A stretch of DNA of 31,640 nucleotides from DASUBV01 sp035763085 (GCA_035763085.1 DASUBV010000065.1:1-31640); one strand, 5' to 3'. Positions 15,571 through 23,871 are shown, counted from the stretch's first letter. The notes: generated by a model from the sequence alone, not told the origin. Program-made: numbers and translations.

Positions 15571-16143
15571 ATGGCCGACAGCCGGTTCGCCCTGACAGAG
15601 CTGGCCGACCTGCCCGCCGACCTGCGCGAGCGGGTCGCCGCGATCAGCGAGAAATCGGGGTTCGTGCCCAACATCTTCCGGGCCCTCGGCCACCGGCCCG
15701 CCGAGCTGCGCGCGTTCCTGGACTACCACGACGCGCTGATGGATACCGGGGAGGGCCTCAGCAAGGCCGAGCGTGAGCTGGTGGTCGTGGCCACCTCGGG
15801 GGCCAACCACTGCACGTACTGCGTGGTCGCGCACGGCGCCATCCTGCGGATCCGGTCCAAGGACCCGCAGCTGGCCGACCGGGTCGCCGCCAGCCCGTGG
15901 CAGGTTGAGCTCGACGAGCGCGGCCGGGCGATCGCGGACCTGGCCCTCGCGCTGACCCGCGAGCCGGAGCGCTTCGGCGAGGCGGACCTGGCCCGGGCCC
16001 GGGCGGCCGGGCTGACCGAGGACGAGATCTGGGACGTCGGCGCCATCACGGCCCTGTTCGCGATGTCCAACCGGCTGGCCAGCCTGACCGCGCTGCGGCC
16101 GAACGCCGAGTTCTACACCATGGGGCGGCAGCCCCGATCGTGA
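15571..16143 (+). CDS. AhpD-like peroxidase-related / carboxymuconolactone decarboxylase family protein
   Basis: All-helical CMD/AhpD-fold protein of 190 aa belonging to the peroxidase-related (uxxB-like) group. It has the AhpD redox core: Glu69 in KAERELVVVATS, then HCTYCVVAHGA with Cys81 and Cys84 as the CxxC pair and His88 as proton relay. That layout suggests thiol-dependent reduction of alkyl hydroperoxides, although many relatives have no proven activity. The start ATG is preceded by GAAAGGTAGG. Divergent from the lipoprotein-protease operon, it may be co-expressed with the following small gene on the same strand, although 153 bases separate them. Confidence 0.83.
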   Translation: MADSRFALTELADLPADLRERVAAISEKSGFVPNIFRALGHRPAELRAFLDYHDALMDTGEGLSKAERELVVVATSGANHCTYCVVAHGAILRIRSKDPQLADRVAASPWQVELDERGRAIADLALALTREPERFGEADLARARAAGLTEDEIWDVGAITALFAMSNRLASLTALRPNAEFYTMGRQPRS

Positions 16144-16209
16144 CGGGTGATATCTGACCAGGTCGCAGGCTCTTATCGCGGACGGCGGGTTCGTGGCCCG
16201 GGGCTAGGC

Positions 16210-16223
16210 TCCCTCAGGAGGGA
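16210..16223 (+). promoter_or_regulatory. Small hairpin and -10-like box before the ABM-like gene
   Basis: TCCCT (16210-16214) and AGGGA (16219-16223) form a five-bp stem with a CAGG loop. TAGGCT (16205-16210), a common actinomycete -10 form, directly precedes it, but no -35 match is seen 16-18 bases upstream. The rest of the 16144-16296 gap holds nothing recognisable. Confidence 0.25.
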
Positions 16224-16296
16224 CAAGAACTGCTGGTAGCGGTCTGCCGGTCCCTGCCCGGGGCCGGGAGTGCCACGGCCCGAAGGATGTGATCGC

Positions 16297-16686
16297 GTGC
16301 CTGCAATGCCCTGGACCAGCGGGCGGTACCGGGAGGATCAGCCGCTGCACGTGCTGACCTCCACGCTGCCGCTGCGGCACTATCGCGATGTGCCCAGGTT
16401 CCTGTTCTGGACGGTCAGGATCCGCGCTCAGCTGGTCCGCGATCCCGGGTGCGCTGGCTTCACCCTGGACGCGCACCCGCTGACCAAGACCTTCTGGACA
16501 CTGTCGGCGTGGCAGGACCGGGAGGCGATGCAGCGGTTCGTGCATGCCGGCGCTCATGCCGAGATGCTGGCGGACATGGGCGGGCGGCTGGGTACCTCCC
16601 GGTTCGTCGAGTCGGCGGCCACTCGCGCTGACCTGCCGCTGGACTGGACCGCGGCCCGGCAGCGCGTCGCCGCCGCCGCCCGGTGA
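16297..16686 (+). CDS. Small ABM/DUF3291-like protein
   Basis: A 129-residue soluble protein resembling the dimeric alpha/beta-barrel (antibiotic biosynthesis monooxygenase / DUF3291) superfamily. It shows beta-strand HVLTSTLPL, helix FLFWTVRIRAQLVRDPGCAGFTL, then TKTFWTLSAWQDREAMQRFV, which is the typical strand-plus-helix pair of these proteins, and a HAEML segment. Function is not known; relatives include monooxygenases and stress proteins. GTG at 16297 is chosen because AAGGA (16283-16287) sits nine bases before it; ATG at 16306 is the alternative. The gene converges with the downstream phosphoesterase gene with only 10 bases between stops. Confidence 0.65.
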   Translation: MPAMPWTSGRYREDQPLHVLTSTLPLRHYRDVPRFLFWTVRIRAQLVRDPGCAGFTLDAHPLTKTFWTLSAWQDREAMQRFVHAGAHAEMLADMGGRLGTSRFVESAATRADLPLDWTAARQRVAAAAR

Positions 16687-16690
16687 GCTC

Positions 16691-16707
16691 GCGGCGCTAG
16701 CTGCCGC
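16691..16707. terminator. Short bidirectional hairpin between convergent genes
   Basis: GCGGC (16691-16695) and GCCGC (16703-16707) form a stem around GCTAGCT. It spans the 10-base gap and the stop codon of the - strand gene, so it could end both converging transcripts. The stem is short, so this is tentative. Confidence 0.3.
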
Positions 16708-17668
16708 GACCCGGGCCGTCCGCCGGAAGGCGGAGCTCGGCGAACAGCGCGCGATGGTCGCTGCGGGCCAGCGCGTGCACCGAGATCCGCAGCACCGCGC
16801 ATCGCGGGTCGGTCAGCACGTGGTCGAAGGCCAGGAAGTCTGGCCGGCGCCCCAGCCGCGGGCCCCAGGTGGGGGTCAGCCCGCGGCCGACCTGGCTGGC
16901 CGCGTCCCGGTAGCCCAGCCGCAGCAGCGTGCGGAACTGCGCGTGATCCGCGGTCGCGTTGAAGTCCCCGGCCAGGATCACCGGCGTCGTGCCCGGAGCG
17001 GGCAGCGCCGCCAGCTCGCCCCGCCAGCGCGGCACCGCGGCCGCGAACCACGGCGGGTAGGGCGGATGCGGGTGCACGCAGACCAGCTGCACCTGCTGGC
17101 CCGACGGCAGGGTCAGCCGGGCCGACGGCTGGGAGGCGTAGCTCGGGCCCATCGGCAGCCCGGGATCCAGCGGGTACCGGGCGTAGATCGCGCTGCCGCG
17201 GTAGCGGTAGCCGTAGATGTCGCTCAGCTCGTGCGGCAGCAGCCCGCTCAGCCCCGCGTCCCGCAGCCGCGCCTCGCCGTCGTCGGTGAGCTCCTGGACG
17301 AGCAGGACGTCGGCCCGCAGCCGGCGCGCCAGGGCGACCAGCCCCGGCCCGGCCGCGTCGCCCTGATGCAGGTTGGCCGTCAGCAGGCGCAGCAGCGGCC
17401 CGCCCGCCGCCGGGCGGCGCCGGGGGATGGCTCGCGGCACCGCCAGCGCCGCGAGCGCTGCCCCGCAGGCGGCGGCCGTGACAGCCGGGCCGCGCCGCCG
17501 CAGCAGCAGGGCAAGCAGGCCCGCCCCGGCACTGGCCTGCGGGGTCAGCGACACCAGCGGCACGCTCAGCCGCTCCAGCGGGGGACAGCGGTCGGCGGCC
17601 GCCAGCCGGGCGGCCGTGTACGCGGCCGCCGCGCCTGCAGCCGCCCACTCCAGGCGCGGCGAAGTCAC
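16697..17668 (-). CDS. Endonuclease/exonuclease/phosphatase (EEP) family membrane-anchored protein
   Basis: Metal-dependent phosphodiesterase/nuclease fold (323 aa). The N-terminal 80 residues contain two or three hydrophobic segments, so the catalytic part is probably on the outer face or anchored at the membrane. The EEP core is complete: Asn99 in LTANLHQG, Glu126 in VLLVQEL, GSAIYARYPL, His199 in VCVHPHPP, Asp235 and Asn237 in LAGDFNAT, FDHVL and the final Asp304-His305 in SDHRALF. EEP proteins cleave nucleic acids, phosphoinositides, sphingomyelin or other phosphodiesters; the membrane anchor favours an extracellular phosphoesterase. It follows the AKR gene by 53 bases on the same strand and may be read from it. 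Confidence 0.82.
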   Translation of the reverse strand: MTSPRLEWAAAGAAAAYTAARLAAADRCPPLERLSVPLVSLTPQASAGAGLLALLLRRRGPAVTAAACGAALAALAVPRAIPRRRPAAGGPLLRLLTANLHQGDAAGPGLVALARRLRADVLLVQELTDDGEARLRDAGLSGLLPHELSDIYGYRYRGSAIYARYPLDPGLPMGPSYASQPSARLTLPSGQQVQLVCVHPHPPYPPWFAAAVPRWRGELAALPAPGTTPVILAGDFNATADHAQFRTLLRLGYRDAASQVGRGLTPTWGPRLGRRPDFLAFDHVLTDPRCAVLRISVHALARSDHRALFAELRLPADGPGRGS

Positions 17669-17721
17669 CCGGCCATCTTCCCGGGTCGCCCCGCCGCCCG
17701 GCTGGCCTGCGCGATCCGGCG

Positions 17722-18690
17722 TCAGGCCTGGTAGAAGTTCCTCTCCCAGCGGTGCCTGGCCAGCACGTCGCGCTGGGCGGCTGGCAGGTCCTGCCCGTCG
17801 CTGAGCGCGGCGTTGCGCTGCACGTTGCGGATGCTGCGCATCCCCACGGCGATAGTGGAGACCGCCGGGTGACCCAGCACGTAGCGCAGCGCGACCCCGG
17901 CCACCTGGTCCTTGCTGATGCCCAGGTCGGCGGTCAGCGCGTCGATGCGCCGCCCCACCTCGGCCCTGCGGTTGCCGCGGAAGTAGTTGTTGCGGAAGTC
18001 GCCGTCCGGGAACGTGGAGCTGGCGTCGATCTGGCCAGTGAGCGCGCCCTCGTCCAGCGGGACCCGGACGATGACGCCGACGCCGTTATCGGCGCAGGCA
18101 GGCAGCAGCCGCTCCTCGGGCGCCTGGTGGAAGACGTTGTAGATGGCCTGGACGGTGTCCACGTGGCCGCTGCTGACCAGGCCGATGACATTGTCGGTCT
18201 GGTAGTCGTTGACCGAGACCCCGAAGAAGCGGATCTTGCCCTCCTGCTTCAGGTCCTCGATCGTGGCCAGCCAGTCACCGCGGCCCAGCCACTCATCGCT
18301 CCAGACGTGGAACTGCAGCACGTCGAACGCCTCCAGGCCGGAGGCGCGCAGGCTGGTCTCGAGGCTGGCCCGGATGTGGTCACCGGGGAAGGCCTCCGCC
18401 GGGTCCACGCCCGCGGGCGCCGGCCAGACCCGGTTCCTGGGCGGCACCTTGGTCGCGACGTACAGGGTCTGGCCGGGGTGGTCCCGCACGACCCGGCCGA
18501 CGATGCGCTCGCTCTCGCCGTAGCCCCGCGCGGTGTCGATGAAGTTCACGCCGAGCTCGATCGCCCGGTGCAGGGCCCGGACCGACTCGTCTTCCCGTGC
18601 GCCGATCCAGCTCGACCCGCCGATGCCCCAGGCGCCGTAGCCGATCTCCGATACTGACAGGCCGGTCTTGCCGAGGGGGCGTTCACGCAT
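17722..18690 (-). CDS. Aldo/keto reductase of the sugar locus
   Basis: NADP(H)-dependent AKR (322 aa) likely reducing or oxidising a sugar or sugar-derived aldehyde. The tetrad is Asp52 and Tyr57 in FIDTARGYGES, Lys81 in VATKVPP and His128 in LQFHVW. The cofactor loop is VSTIAVGMRSIRNVQRN. GGAGG lies seven bases before the ATG at 18690, 21 bases after the sugar kinase stop. It is the last enzyme of the gntR-led operon, and a copy of the operator half-site (18736-18748) and a -10-like TAAGAT (18731-18726) before it suggest additional internal control. Sugar AKRs of this kind act on L-arabinose, D-xylose or galactose derivatives, but specificity cannot be read here. Confidence 0.86.
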   Translation of the reverse strand: MRERPLGKTGLSVSEIGYGAWGIGGSSWIGAREDESVRALHRAIELGVNFIDTARGYGESERIVGRVVRDHPGQTLYVATKVPPRNRVWPAPAGVDPAEAFPGDHIRASLETSLRASGLEAFDVLQFHVWSDEWLGRGDWLATIEDLKQEGKIRFFGVSVNDYQTDNVIGLVSSGHVDTVQAIYNVFHQAPEERLLPACADNGVGVIVRVPLDEGALTGQIDASSTFPDGDFRNNYFRGNRRAEVGRRIDALTADLGISKDQVAGVALRYVLGHPAVSTIAVGMRSIRNVQRNAALSDGQDLPAAQRDVLARHRWERNFYQA

Positions 18691-18711
18691 GCTGCATCCT
18701 CCAGGTCCGCT

Positions 18712-20310
18712 TCAGGTCGCCTGCCATCTTAACGCCCTATCATGACAGCCATCGCCGCCGGCCCAGCGCCGCCACAGCTCCTGGAGCGCGTCATGTGCCG
18801 CGCAGAAGTCCCCGAACGCCGACTGGTAGACCGCAGTCTCGGCCGGGTCCGGCTCCCAGGTACATGCGGCCCGGATGAGCTGGTCGGCGCCTGCGGCGGC
18901 ATCGGGATACCAGCCGGCCCCGACGCCGGCCAGCAGGGCGGCGCCCAGGATGCCGCCCTCGGCGCAGTTCAGTGTCTGCACCGGGCGGCCGAAGATGCCG
19001 GCCCGGATCTGGTTCCACAGCGCGCTGCGTGCCCCGCCGCCGCAGCACCGGACCGCCGCCGGTCCCGTTGCCTGCGCCGGCCCGGCTGTGCCTGCCGGCC
19101 TGGTCGGTCCCGCCGGCTCGGCCGCTCCTGTCGCTTCCGGCGGGCCGATCGCCTCCAGCGCCCGGCGATCCTCGAAGGTGATGCCCTCCAGCACGGCGCG
19201 GGCGAAGTGCGCCCGGCCGTGGCCCAGCGTGGCGCCGATGAACGAGCCGCGCGACAGCGGGCTGCCCAGCGTCCGCTCGCCCAGCAGGTAGGGGAAGAAC
19301 AGCAGCCCGTCGCTGCCCGCGCTGACCTGCGCCGCCTGCCGAGTCAGCTCCTCGAAGGCGGCCGCGCCCGGCGGGCCGGCCAGCTGATCGGCGAACCAGC
19401 GCAGCGACTTGCCCGCGGCATCGCTGATCCCGAAGTGAATCCAGCTCCCGCTGGCCGAGCGCAGGTTCATCACCCGCGGGTCCGGCGAGGCTGCCCCGGC
19501 GGCCGCGGCGACGATCGAGGCCGTTCCGGCGACCAGGCCGACCCGGCCGGGCACCGTGATCCCGGCCCCCAGCAGCTGGCACATCATGTCGCCGCTGCCG
19601 GCCACCACGGGCACGCCGGCGGCCAGTCCGGTGCGCTGTGCCACCGCGGGGCGGATGGTGCCGATGACGGCCGACGAGGCGGCGATGCCGGGCAGCTTGG
19701 CCCGGCTGATGCCCAGCGCCTCCAGCAGCGGCGGCGACCACTGGCCGGTGCCCGCGTCGCACAGGAAGGTCCCCGAGGCTTCCGACGGGTCGGTGGCCAC
19801 CGTGCCGCACAGCCGCAGGTTCACGAAGTCCTTGGCCACCAGCAGGCTGGCGGCGCGGGCGTAGGTGTCCGGGACGCTGGCGCGCAGCCAGGCCATCTTG
19901 AACCCGGCCCAGGCCGGCAGCGGCCGGTTCCCGGCCAGCCGGCTAAGCGGCTCGCAGTCCGCCCGCGCGCTGAACTCCCGCACCTGGTCCAGGCAGCGCT
20001 TGTCGCTCCAGATCGCCGCGCGGGCGGTCAGCGGGTGGCCGGCCGCGTCCACCGCCACCAGGCTGTGCATCTGCGCGCCCACCGCCACGGCCGCGACCTG
20101 CGCCGCCGGATGGCGGGCCATGATCGCGGCGAGGCTGGCCACGGTGGTCTGCCACCACTGCTCCGGGTCCTGCTCCGCCCAGCCCGGCCGGGGCGCGAAC
20201 AGGTCGACGGGCGCGCTGGCGACATCGGCGATCCGGCCGCGGGCATCGACCAGCGCGGCGCGGGTGGACTGCGTGCCGATGTCGATCGCGACCACGTACT
20301 CGGCGGCCAT
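18712..20310 (-). CDS. FGGY-family carbohydrate kinase (xylulokinase-like)
   Basis: ATP-dependent sugar kinase (532 aa, slightly long). The N-terminal ATP motif is AIDIGTQSTRA (Asp10, Thr13). GAQMHSLV (Met81-His82) is the XylB substrate motif, Asp241 in VAGSGDMMC is the probable catalytic base, YLLGERT follows, and GGGARSALWNQI (424-435) is the second ATP-binding motif. These features favour xylulose or a similar ketose as substrate. Residues about 389-419, just before the last motif, form an Ala/Pro/Gly/Thr-rich insertion absent from typical XylB. The ATG at 20310 overlaps the aldehyde dehydrogenase stop as TGATG. The kinase would trap the imported, isomerised sugar. Confidence 0.88.
   Translation of the reverse strand: MAAEYVVAIDIGTQSTRAALVDARGRIADVASAPVDLFAPRPGWAEQDPEQWWQTTVASLAAIMARHPAAQVAAVAVGAQMHSLVAVDAAGHPLTARAAIWSDKRCLDQVREFSARADCEPLSRLAGNRPLPAWAGFKMAWLRASVPDTYARAASLLVAKDFVNLRLCGTVATDPSEASGTFLCDAGTGQWSPPLLEALGISRAKLPGIAASSAVIGTIRPAVAQRTGLAAGVPVVAGSGDMMCQLLGAGITVPGRVGLVAGTASIVAAAAGAASPDPRVMNLRSASGSWIHFGISDAAGKSLRWFADQLAGPPGAAAFEELTRQAAQVSAGSDGLLFFPYLLGERTLGSPLSRGSFIGATLGHGRAHFARAVLEGITFEDRRALEAIGPPEATGAAEPAGPTRPAGTAGPAQATGPAAVRCCGGGARSALWNQIRAGIFGRPVQTLNCAEGGILGAALLAGVGAGWYPDAAAGADQLIRAACTWEPDPAETAVYQSAFGDFCAAHDALQELWRRWAGGDGCHDRALRWQAT
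18736..18748 (-). promoter_or_regulatory. Operator half-site before the sugar-locus AKR
   Basis: CTGTCATGATAGG on the - strand matches, over 13 bases, the right half of the operator at 24797-24817 and 28041-28061. The left half is absent. It lies in the last codons of the kinase gene, 46 bases before the AKR start, with TAAGAT (18731-18726) as a possible -10 just downstream. Confidence 0.4.
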
Positions 20311-21767
20311 CAGGGGTAGCCGATCTCGATCCGGATGTTCTTGACCCGGAGGTACTCTTCCAGCCCCTGGCGGCCCAGCTCAACCCCCAGCCCGCTGCGC
20401 TTCCAGCCGGCGTAGGGGTAATGCACGTCCCCGCCGCCGACGCTGTTGACGCTGACGGTGCCGAACTCCAGTCGCTCGGCCGCGGCGAAGCTGGTCCGCA
20501 GGTCGCGGGTGTACAGGTAGCAGACAAGGCCGAAATCGAGCGCGTTGGCCCGGCTGACGGCCTCGTCCAGGTCGTCCACTACCACGACCGGGGCGACCGG
20601 CCCGAACGTCTCCTCGCGGAGCATCAGCAGGTCATCGCCGCCGCGGATGACGGTCGGCAGGTAGAAGAACCCGGCGCCGGTCCGCTCGTCCGCCGGCCGC
20701 GCGCCGCCGGTGATCACCTCCGCGCCGGCCTGCCGGGCGTCGGCCACGTGCCGCTCCACCCGGTCCCGCGCGGCAGCGCTGGTCAGCGGCCCGACATCGG
20801 GCTCGGGGTCGGCCAGGCCCGGGCCCACCATCAGCTTCGCCGCCGCGGCGGCGAGCCGCTCGGTGAACTCGCCGGCGACCGAGCGGACGGCGAAGATGCG
20901 GTTGACCGAGTTGCACAGCTGCCCGGCGTTGCGGAAAGACCGCTTGACGGCGTCGGGGACGGCCAGGCTCAGCGGGGCGTCCGCCGCCACGATCATCGGG
21001 GAGTGCCCGCCCAGCTCCAGCGTGACGCTCTTGATGTCGCGCGCGGCCAGTTCCAGCAGGTGCCGCCCGGTGCTGGTGCCGCCCGTGAAGCTGATCTTGG
21101 CGACGCCCGGGTGGCCGGCCAGGTAACTGCCTGTCCTGGCGCCGGTCCCGCTCACCGAGTTGACCACGCCGGCCGGCAGCCCGCACTCGGCGGCGCCGCG
21201 GATCAGGTCGAGGGTGGCCAGCGGCGTCAGCTCCGACGGCTTGGCCACCACGGTGCACCCGGCCGCCAGCGCCGGGGCGAGCTTCCAGGCCATCAGGCCG
21301 AGCGGGTAGTTCCACGTCGTGATCGCCGCCGTCACCCCGTAGGGCTGGCGGATGACCAGGCTGCGCAGGGTGGGCGAGTCGGTCGGCACGGTCTGGCCGT
21401 AGACCCGCACCGCCTCGGCCGCGTAGTAGTCGAAGGCCACTGCGGCCGCGCTGACCTCGCTGGCCGACTCGCTCAGCGGCTTGCCCTGCTCCAGGGTCAG
21501 CGTCCGGGCCAGTTCCGCGGCATGCGCCCGGATCCAGCGCGCGATCGCCGACAGGTGCCCGGCGCGGCGCGCGGCCGGCAGCGCCGACCAGTTCCCGAAC
21601 GCCCGCCCGGCAGCCTGCACCGCGTCATCGACGAGCTGCTTTCCGGCGGCCGGCGCGTAGCCGATCACCTGCTGGTCGGCCGGGTTGACCACGGCGATCT
21701 CATCCGCCGGGCTGCCGCCGGTCACCGTGGCCGCCCCGATGACCATGCTGGCCCGGCGAGGCGTCAC
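20310..21767 (-). CDS. Aldehyde dehydrogenase (lactaldehyde/succinate-semialdehyde type)
   Basis: NAD(P)-dependent aldehyde dehydrogenase (485 aa) oxidising an aldehyde to the acid. The catalytic residues are present: Asn153 in TTWNYPLG, Lys176 in VAKPSEL, Glu251 in LELGGHSP and the nucleophile Cys285 in NAGQLCNS. The QLCN context resembles lactaldehyde/glycolaldehyde dehydrogenase AldA more than betaine aldehyde dehydrogenases. The frame is open further upstream, but the GTG at 21767, overlapping the cupin gene stop as GTGA, is the coupled start; ATG at 21746 is possible. Sitting between a sugar isomerase homologue and a sugar kinase, it suggests a pathway branch that ends in an aldehyde. 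Confidence 0.88.
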   Translation of the reverse strand: MTPRRASMVIGAATVTGGSPADEIAVVNPADQQVIGYAPAAGKQLVDDAVQAAGRAFGNWSALPAARRAGHLSAIARWIRAHAAELARTLTLEQGKPLSESASEVSAAAVAFDYYAAEAVRVYGQTVPTDSPTLRSLVIRQPYGVTAAITTWNYPLGLMAWKLAPALAAGCTVVAKPSELTPLATLDLIRGAAECGLPAGVVNSVSGTGARTGSYLAGHPGVAKISFTGGTSTGRHLLELAARDIKSVTLELGGHSPMIVAADAPLSLAVPDAVKRSFRNAGQLCNSVNRIFAVRSVAGEFTERLAAAAAKLMVGPGLADPEPDVGPLTSAAARDRVERHVADARQAGAEVITGGARPADERTGAGFFYLPTVIRGGDDLLMLREETFGPVAPVVVVDDLDEAVSRANALDFGLVCYLYTRDLRTSFAAAERLEFGTVSVNSVGGGDVHYPYAGWKRSGLGVELGRQGLEEYLRVKNIRIEIGYP

Positions 21768-22417
21768 GGCCGGGGCTCCAGTCCGCTGGTGCCGCCGGGC
21801 GCCGGGCCGCTTGTGCCGCCGGGCTCCGGTCGGCTCGTGCCGCCGGGTTCCCGCCCGGCCGTCCCGCGGAGCTCCGGCCCGCTCGGCCCGCGGAACACCC
21901 GGCGGGAGAACCCCGATCGCTCGATGGCCGCGTAGTCGTGACCGGCGTCGCCCGGATACGCGGCCAGGAACACCAGCGGCACCCCGCCGGTGTTCACGGT
22001 CCGGTGTGCCCAGCCCGGCGGGACGTAGACACTCGCGCACGGTTCCAGCGCCGCCGAGGCGAACTCGCCGCCGCGGGTCTCCATGATCATCAGCCCGGTG
22101 CCGGACATGCCCACGTAAACCTCCGCGGTGTCGCGGCAGTGGTGGTGGCCCTTGGTCATGAAGTACTCGCCGCCGACCGTTCCGGGGCTGATGATCGTGG
22201 TCCGGAAGGGCAGGTGGCCGGCGTCATGCGGCACGTCAGCGTCGTAGCCGGTGTAGATGACCGGATCCTGGCCGGCCGCCAGCAGCCGCGCCACCTCGCC
22301 CTGGTCGGCCCACGCGTCCGCCATCTCGCTCAGCCGCCGGGCGAACGAGCCCGTGAACGGCGTCAGCGCACCGGTGTCGAAGTCCAGGATGACCCGGAAC
22401 GGCCGGCTCGCTGCCAC
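21764..22417 (-). CDS. Cupin-type glucose-6-phosphate isomerase homologue with repeat tail
   Basis: Metal-dependent cupin sugar isomerase homologue related to the archaeal phosphoglucose isomerase (cPGI). The order matches: PFRVILDFDTG, SPGTVGGEYFMTKGHHH with metal ligands His91 and His93, Glu99 in TAEVYVGMSG, YVPPGWAHRTVNTG with His138, and FLAAYPGDAGHDY. Residues 178-217 add a C-terminal tail built from about four eight-residue repeats of the type GGTSGPEP, unrelated to cPGI. Start choice: GTG at 22417 aligns with the archaeal N-terminus; GTGs at 22423 and 22426 are alternatives. Seventy bases separate it from the dehydrogenase gene upstream. In this locus it probably interconverts a pathway sugar rather than serving glycolysis (inference). 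Confidence 0.82.
   Translation of the reverse strand: MAASRPFRVILDFDTGALTPFTGSFARRLSEMADAWADQGEVARLLAAGQDPVIYTGYDADVPHDAGHLPFRTTIISPGTVGGEYFMTKGHHHCRDTAEVYVGMSGTGLMIMETRGGEFASAALEPCASVYVPPGWAHRTVNTGGVPLVFLAAYPGDAGHDYAAIERSGFSRRVFRGPSGPELRGTAGREPGGTSRPEPGGTSGPAPGGTSGLEPRP
21783..21878. repeat. 24-bp tandem repeat encoding the cupin C-terminal tail
   Basis: Four 24-bp units (21783-21806, 21807-21830, 21831-21854, and a diverged 21855-21878) share a core like TGCCGCCGGG, followed by a partial fifth. Read on the - strand each codes eight residues of type GGTSGPEP. The unit keeps the reading frame, so expansion changes only tail length. Confidence 0.75.
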
Positions 22418-22487
22418 GGGCACCACCTCACAGAACGTCGGCTTGCAGGAGGTCCCGGGGTCGGCCGGGGCTATCCGGGAGCGTGAG

Positions 22488-23837
22488 TCACCGCGGGGCC
22501 TGCGGCGCGACGGCGCCAAGCAGCTCGATGGTGACCGGCCCGCCGGTGGCGATGGACCGGTTGGCCGCCGCGCCGAGCAGGACCGAGGCCGCGCCGTCGA
22601 GGTGGGACGCCGCCCGGCCGTAGGGATCGGCGGGCGGGTCGGGGGCCAGGATCTGCTCCAGCATCACCGCGTCGCCCGCATGCGGCCCGCTGGCGGGGAT
22701 GTCGATGTCGATGCCGGACCGGAACATCGGGAACAGCCGGATGCTGCGGGCCGGGCCGTTTCCCGCCCCGTCCGCCTCGCCGGGCCCGGCTCCGTTCCCG
22801 GCGGACTGGCCGGTCGGGGTCTGCTCGATGACATGGGCGCCGTGCCGCTCGTACAGCTCGACCCGGCCCTTGTCCCCGGTGATGGCCACCCGCAGGCCCT
22901 CCCACGGTGAGTAGGCCACCAGCGAGTAGCTGAGCAGCGCGCCGCCGCGGTAGCGCGCGGTCACCGCCATGGTGTCCTCGATGGAGATGTTGTCGCCGAA
23001 CACGTTGCGGTCGCGCAGGTAGCCCGACTCCGCCTCGGCGTCGGAGTACAGCCCGCGCAGCATGTCGCTGCGGCCCAGGTCCAGGGCGAACGGATCGTCG
23101 CCGTCCTGCCCGGCGTACCGGTCATAGGAGTAGCTCTCACCCCGGTCCGCGGCGGCCTGGCGGCCGTAGAAGGCCAGCGACCCCATCGCGAACACCGTCT
23201 GCGGCCAGTCGCCGATCCACCAGTTGATCAGGTCGAAGTGGTGGCTGGCCTTGTGCACCAGCAGCCCGCCGGACTGATCCTTCTCCCGGTGCCAGCGGCG
23301 GAAGTAGTCGGCGCCGTGACTGGTGTCCAGCATCCAGGCGAAGTCCACCAGCCGCGGCGTGCCGATCGCGTCGCCGGCGATCAGCTCGCGCAGCCGGGTG
23401 AAGGCGGGGGAGTAGCGGTAGTTGAAGGTCACCGTCAGCCGCCGCCCGGTGCGCTCGATGGCGGCCAGGATCTCCGCCACCCTGGCCTCGTCGGTGGTCA
23501 TCGGCTTCTCCGACACCACATCGCAGCCGTGCTCCAGCGCCGCGATGATGTAACGGTGGTGGTAAGCGTCCACCGTGGTGACGATGACCACGTCGGGACG
23601 CTGCTCGTCCAGCATCCGGCCGAAGTCGGCGGCGGCGTACGCCGGCACCTCGCCGCGGCCGAACCGGCTGGCCAGCCGCCGATTGTGGTAGGCCACCCGG
23701 ATCAGGCTGGTATCGCACAAGGCGGCCAGGTCGCCATGCTCCGCATGCGTCCCGCAGATGGCGTCGACGTACATCGTCGCCCTGCTTCCTGTCCCGACAA
23801 TGGCATAACGGGTCCGGTGTGCCGCCTGCTCGCTCAT
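22488..23837 (-). CDS. GFO/IDH/MocA family sugar dehydrogenase
   Basis: NAD(P)-dependent oxidoreductase (449 aa) acting on a sugar or cyclitol. The Rossmann loop is YAIVGTGSRA (11-20), the family EKP motif is in VVSEKPMTT (110-112), and the catalytic His region is HKASHHFDLINWW (195-207) with Asp202. A Gly/Ala-rich insertion lies at about 340-364. The ATG at 23837 is preferred over upstream in-frame starts because GAGGAG sits just before it and residue 1 then fits the family. It begins 34 bases after the gntR stop and probably shares its transcript. With the cupin isomerase, AKR and kinase it completes a sugar oxidation set; the substrate is unknown. Confidence 0.87.
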   Translation of the reverse strand: MSEQAAHRTRYAIVGTGSRATMYVDAICGTHAEHGDLAALCDTSLIRVAYHNRRLASRFGRGEVPAYAAADFGRMLDEQRPDVVIVTTVDAYHHRYIIAALEHGCDVVSEKPMTTDEARVAEILAAIERTGRRLTVTFNYRYSPAFTRLRELIAGDAIGTPRLVDFAWMLDTSHGADYFRRWHREKDQSGGLLVHKASHHFDLINWWIGDWPQTVFAMGSLAFYGRQAAADRGESYSYDRYAGQDGDDPFALDLGRSDMLRGLYSDAEAESGYLRDRNVFGDNISIEDTMAVTARYRGGALLSYSLVAYSPWEGLRVAITGDKGRVELYERHGAHVIEQTPTGQSAGNGAGPGEADGAGNGPARSIRLFPMFRSGIDIDIPASGPHAGDAVMLEQILAPDPPADPYGRAASHLDGAASVLLGAAANRSIATGGPVTIELLGAVAPQAPR

Positions 23838-23871
23838 GGCTCCTCGTCTGCTCGGCGCGGGTGGGGAAGGG

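Noticed and set aside
18742..20319. 525-codon + strand frame opposite the sugar kinase
   Set aside because: Antisense shadow. The - strand has all FGGY motifs and matched start/stop overlaps.
21767..22040. N-terminal extension of the aldehyde dehydrogenase
   Set aside because: It is the repeat tail of the cupin gene read in another frame.
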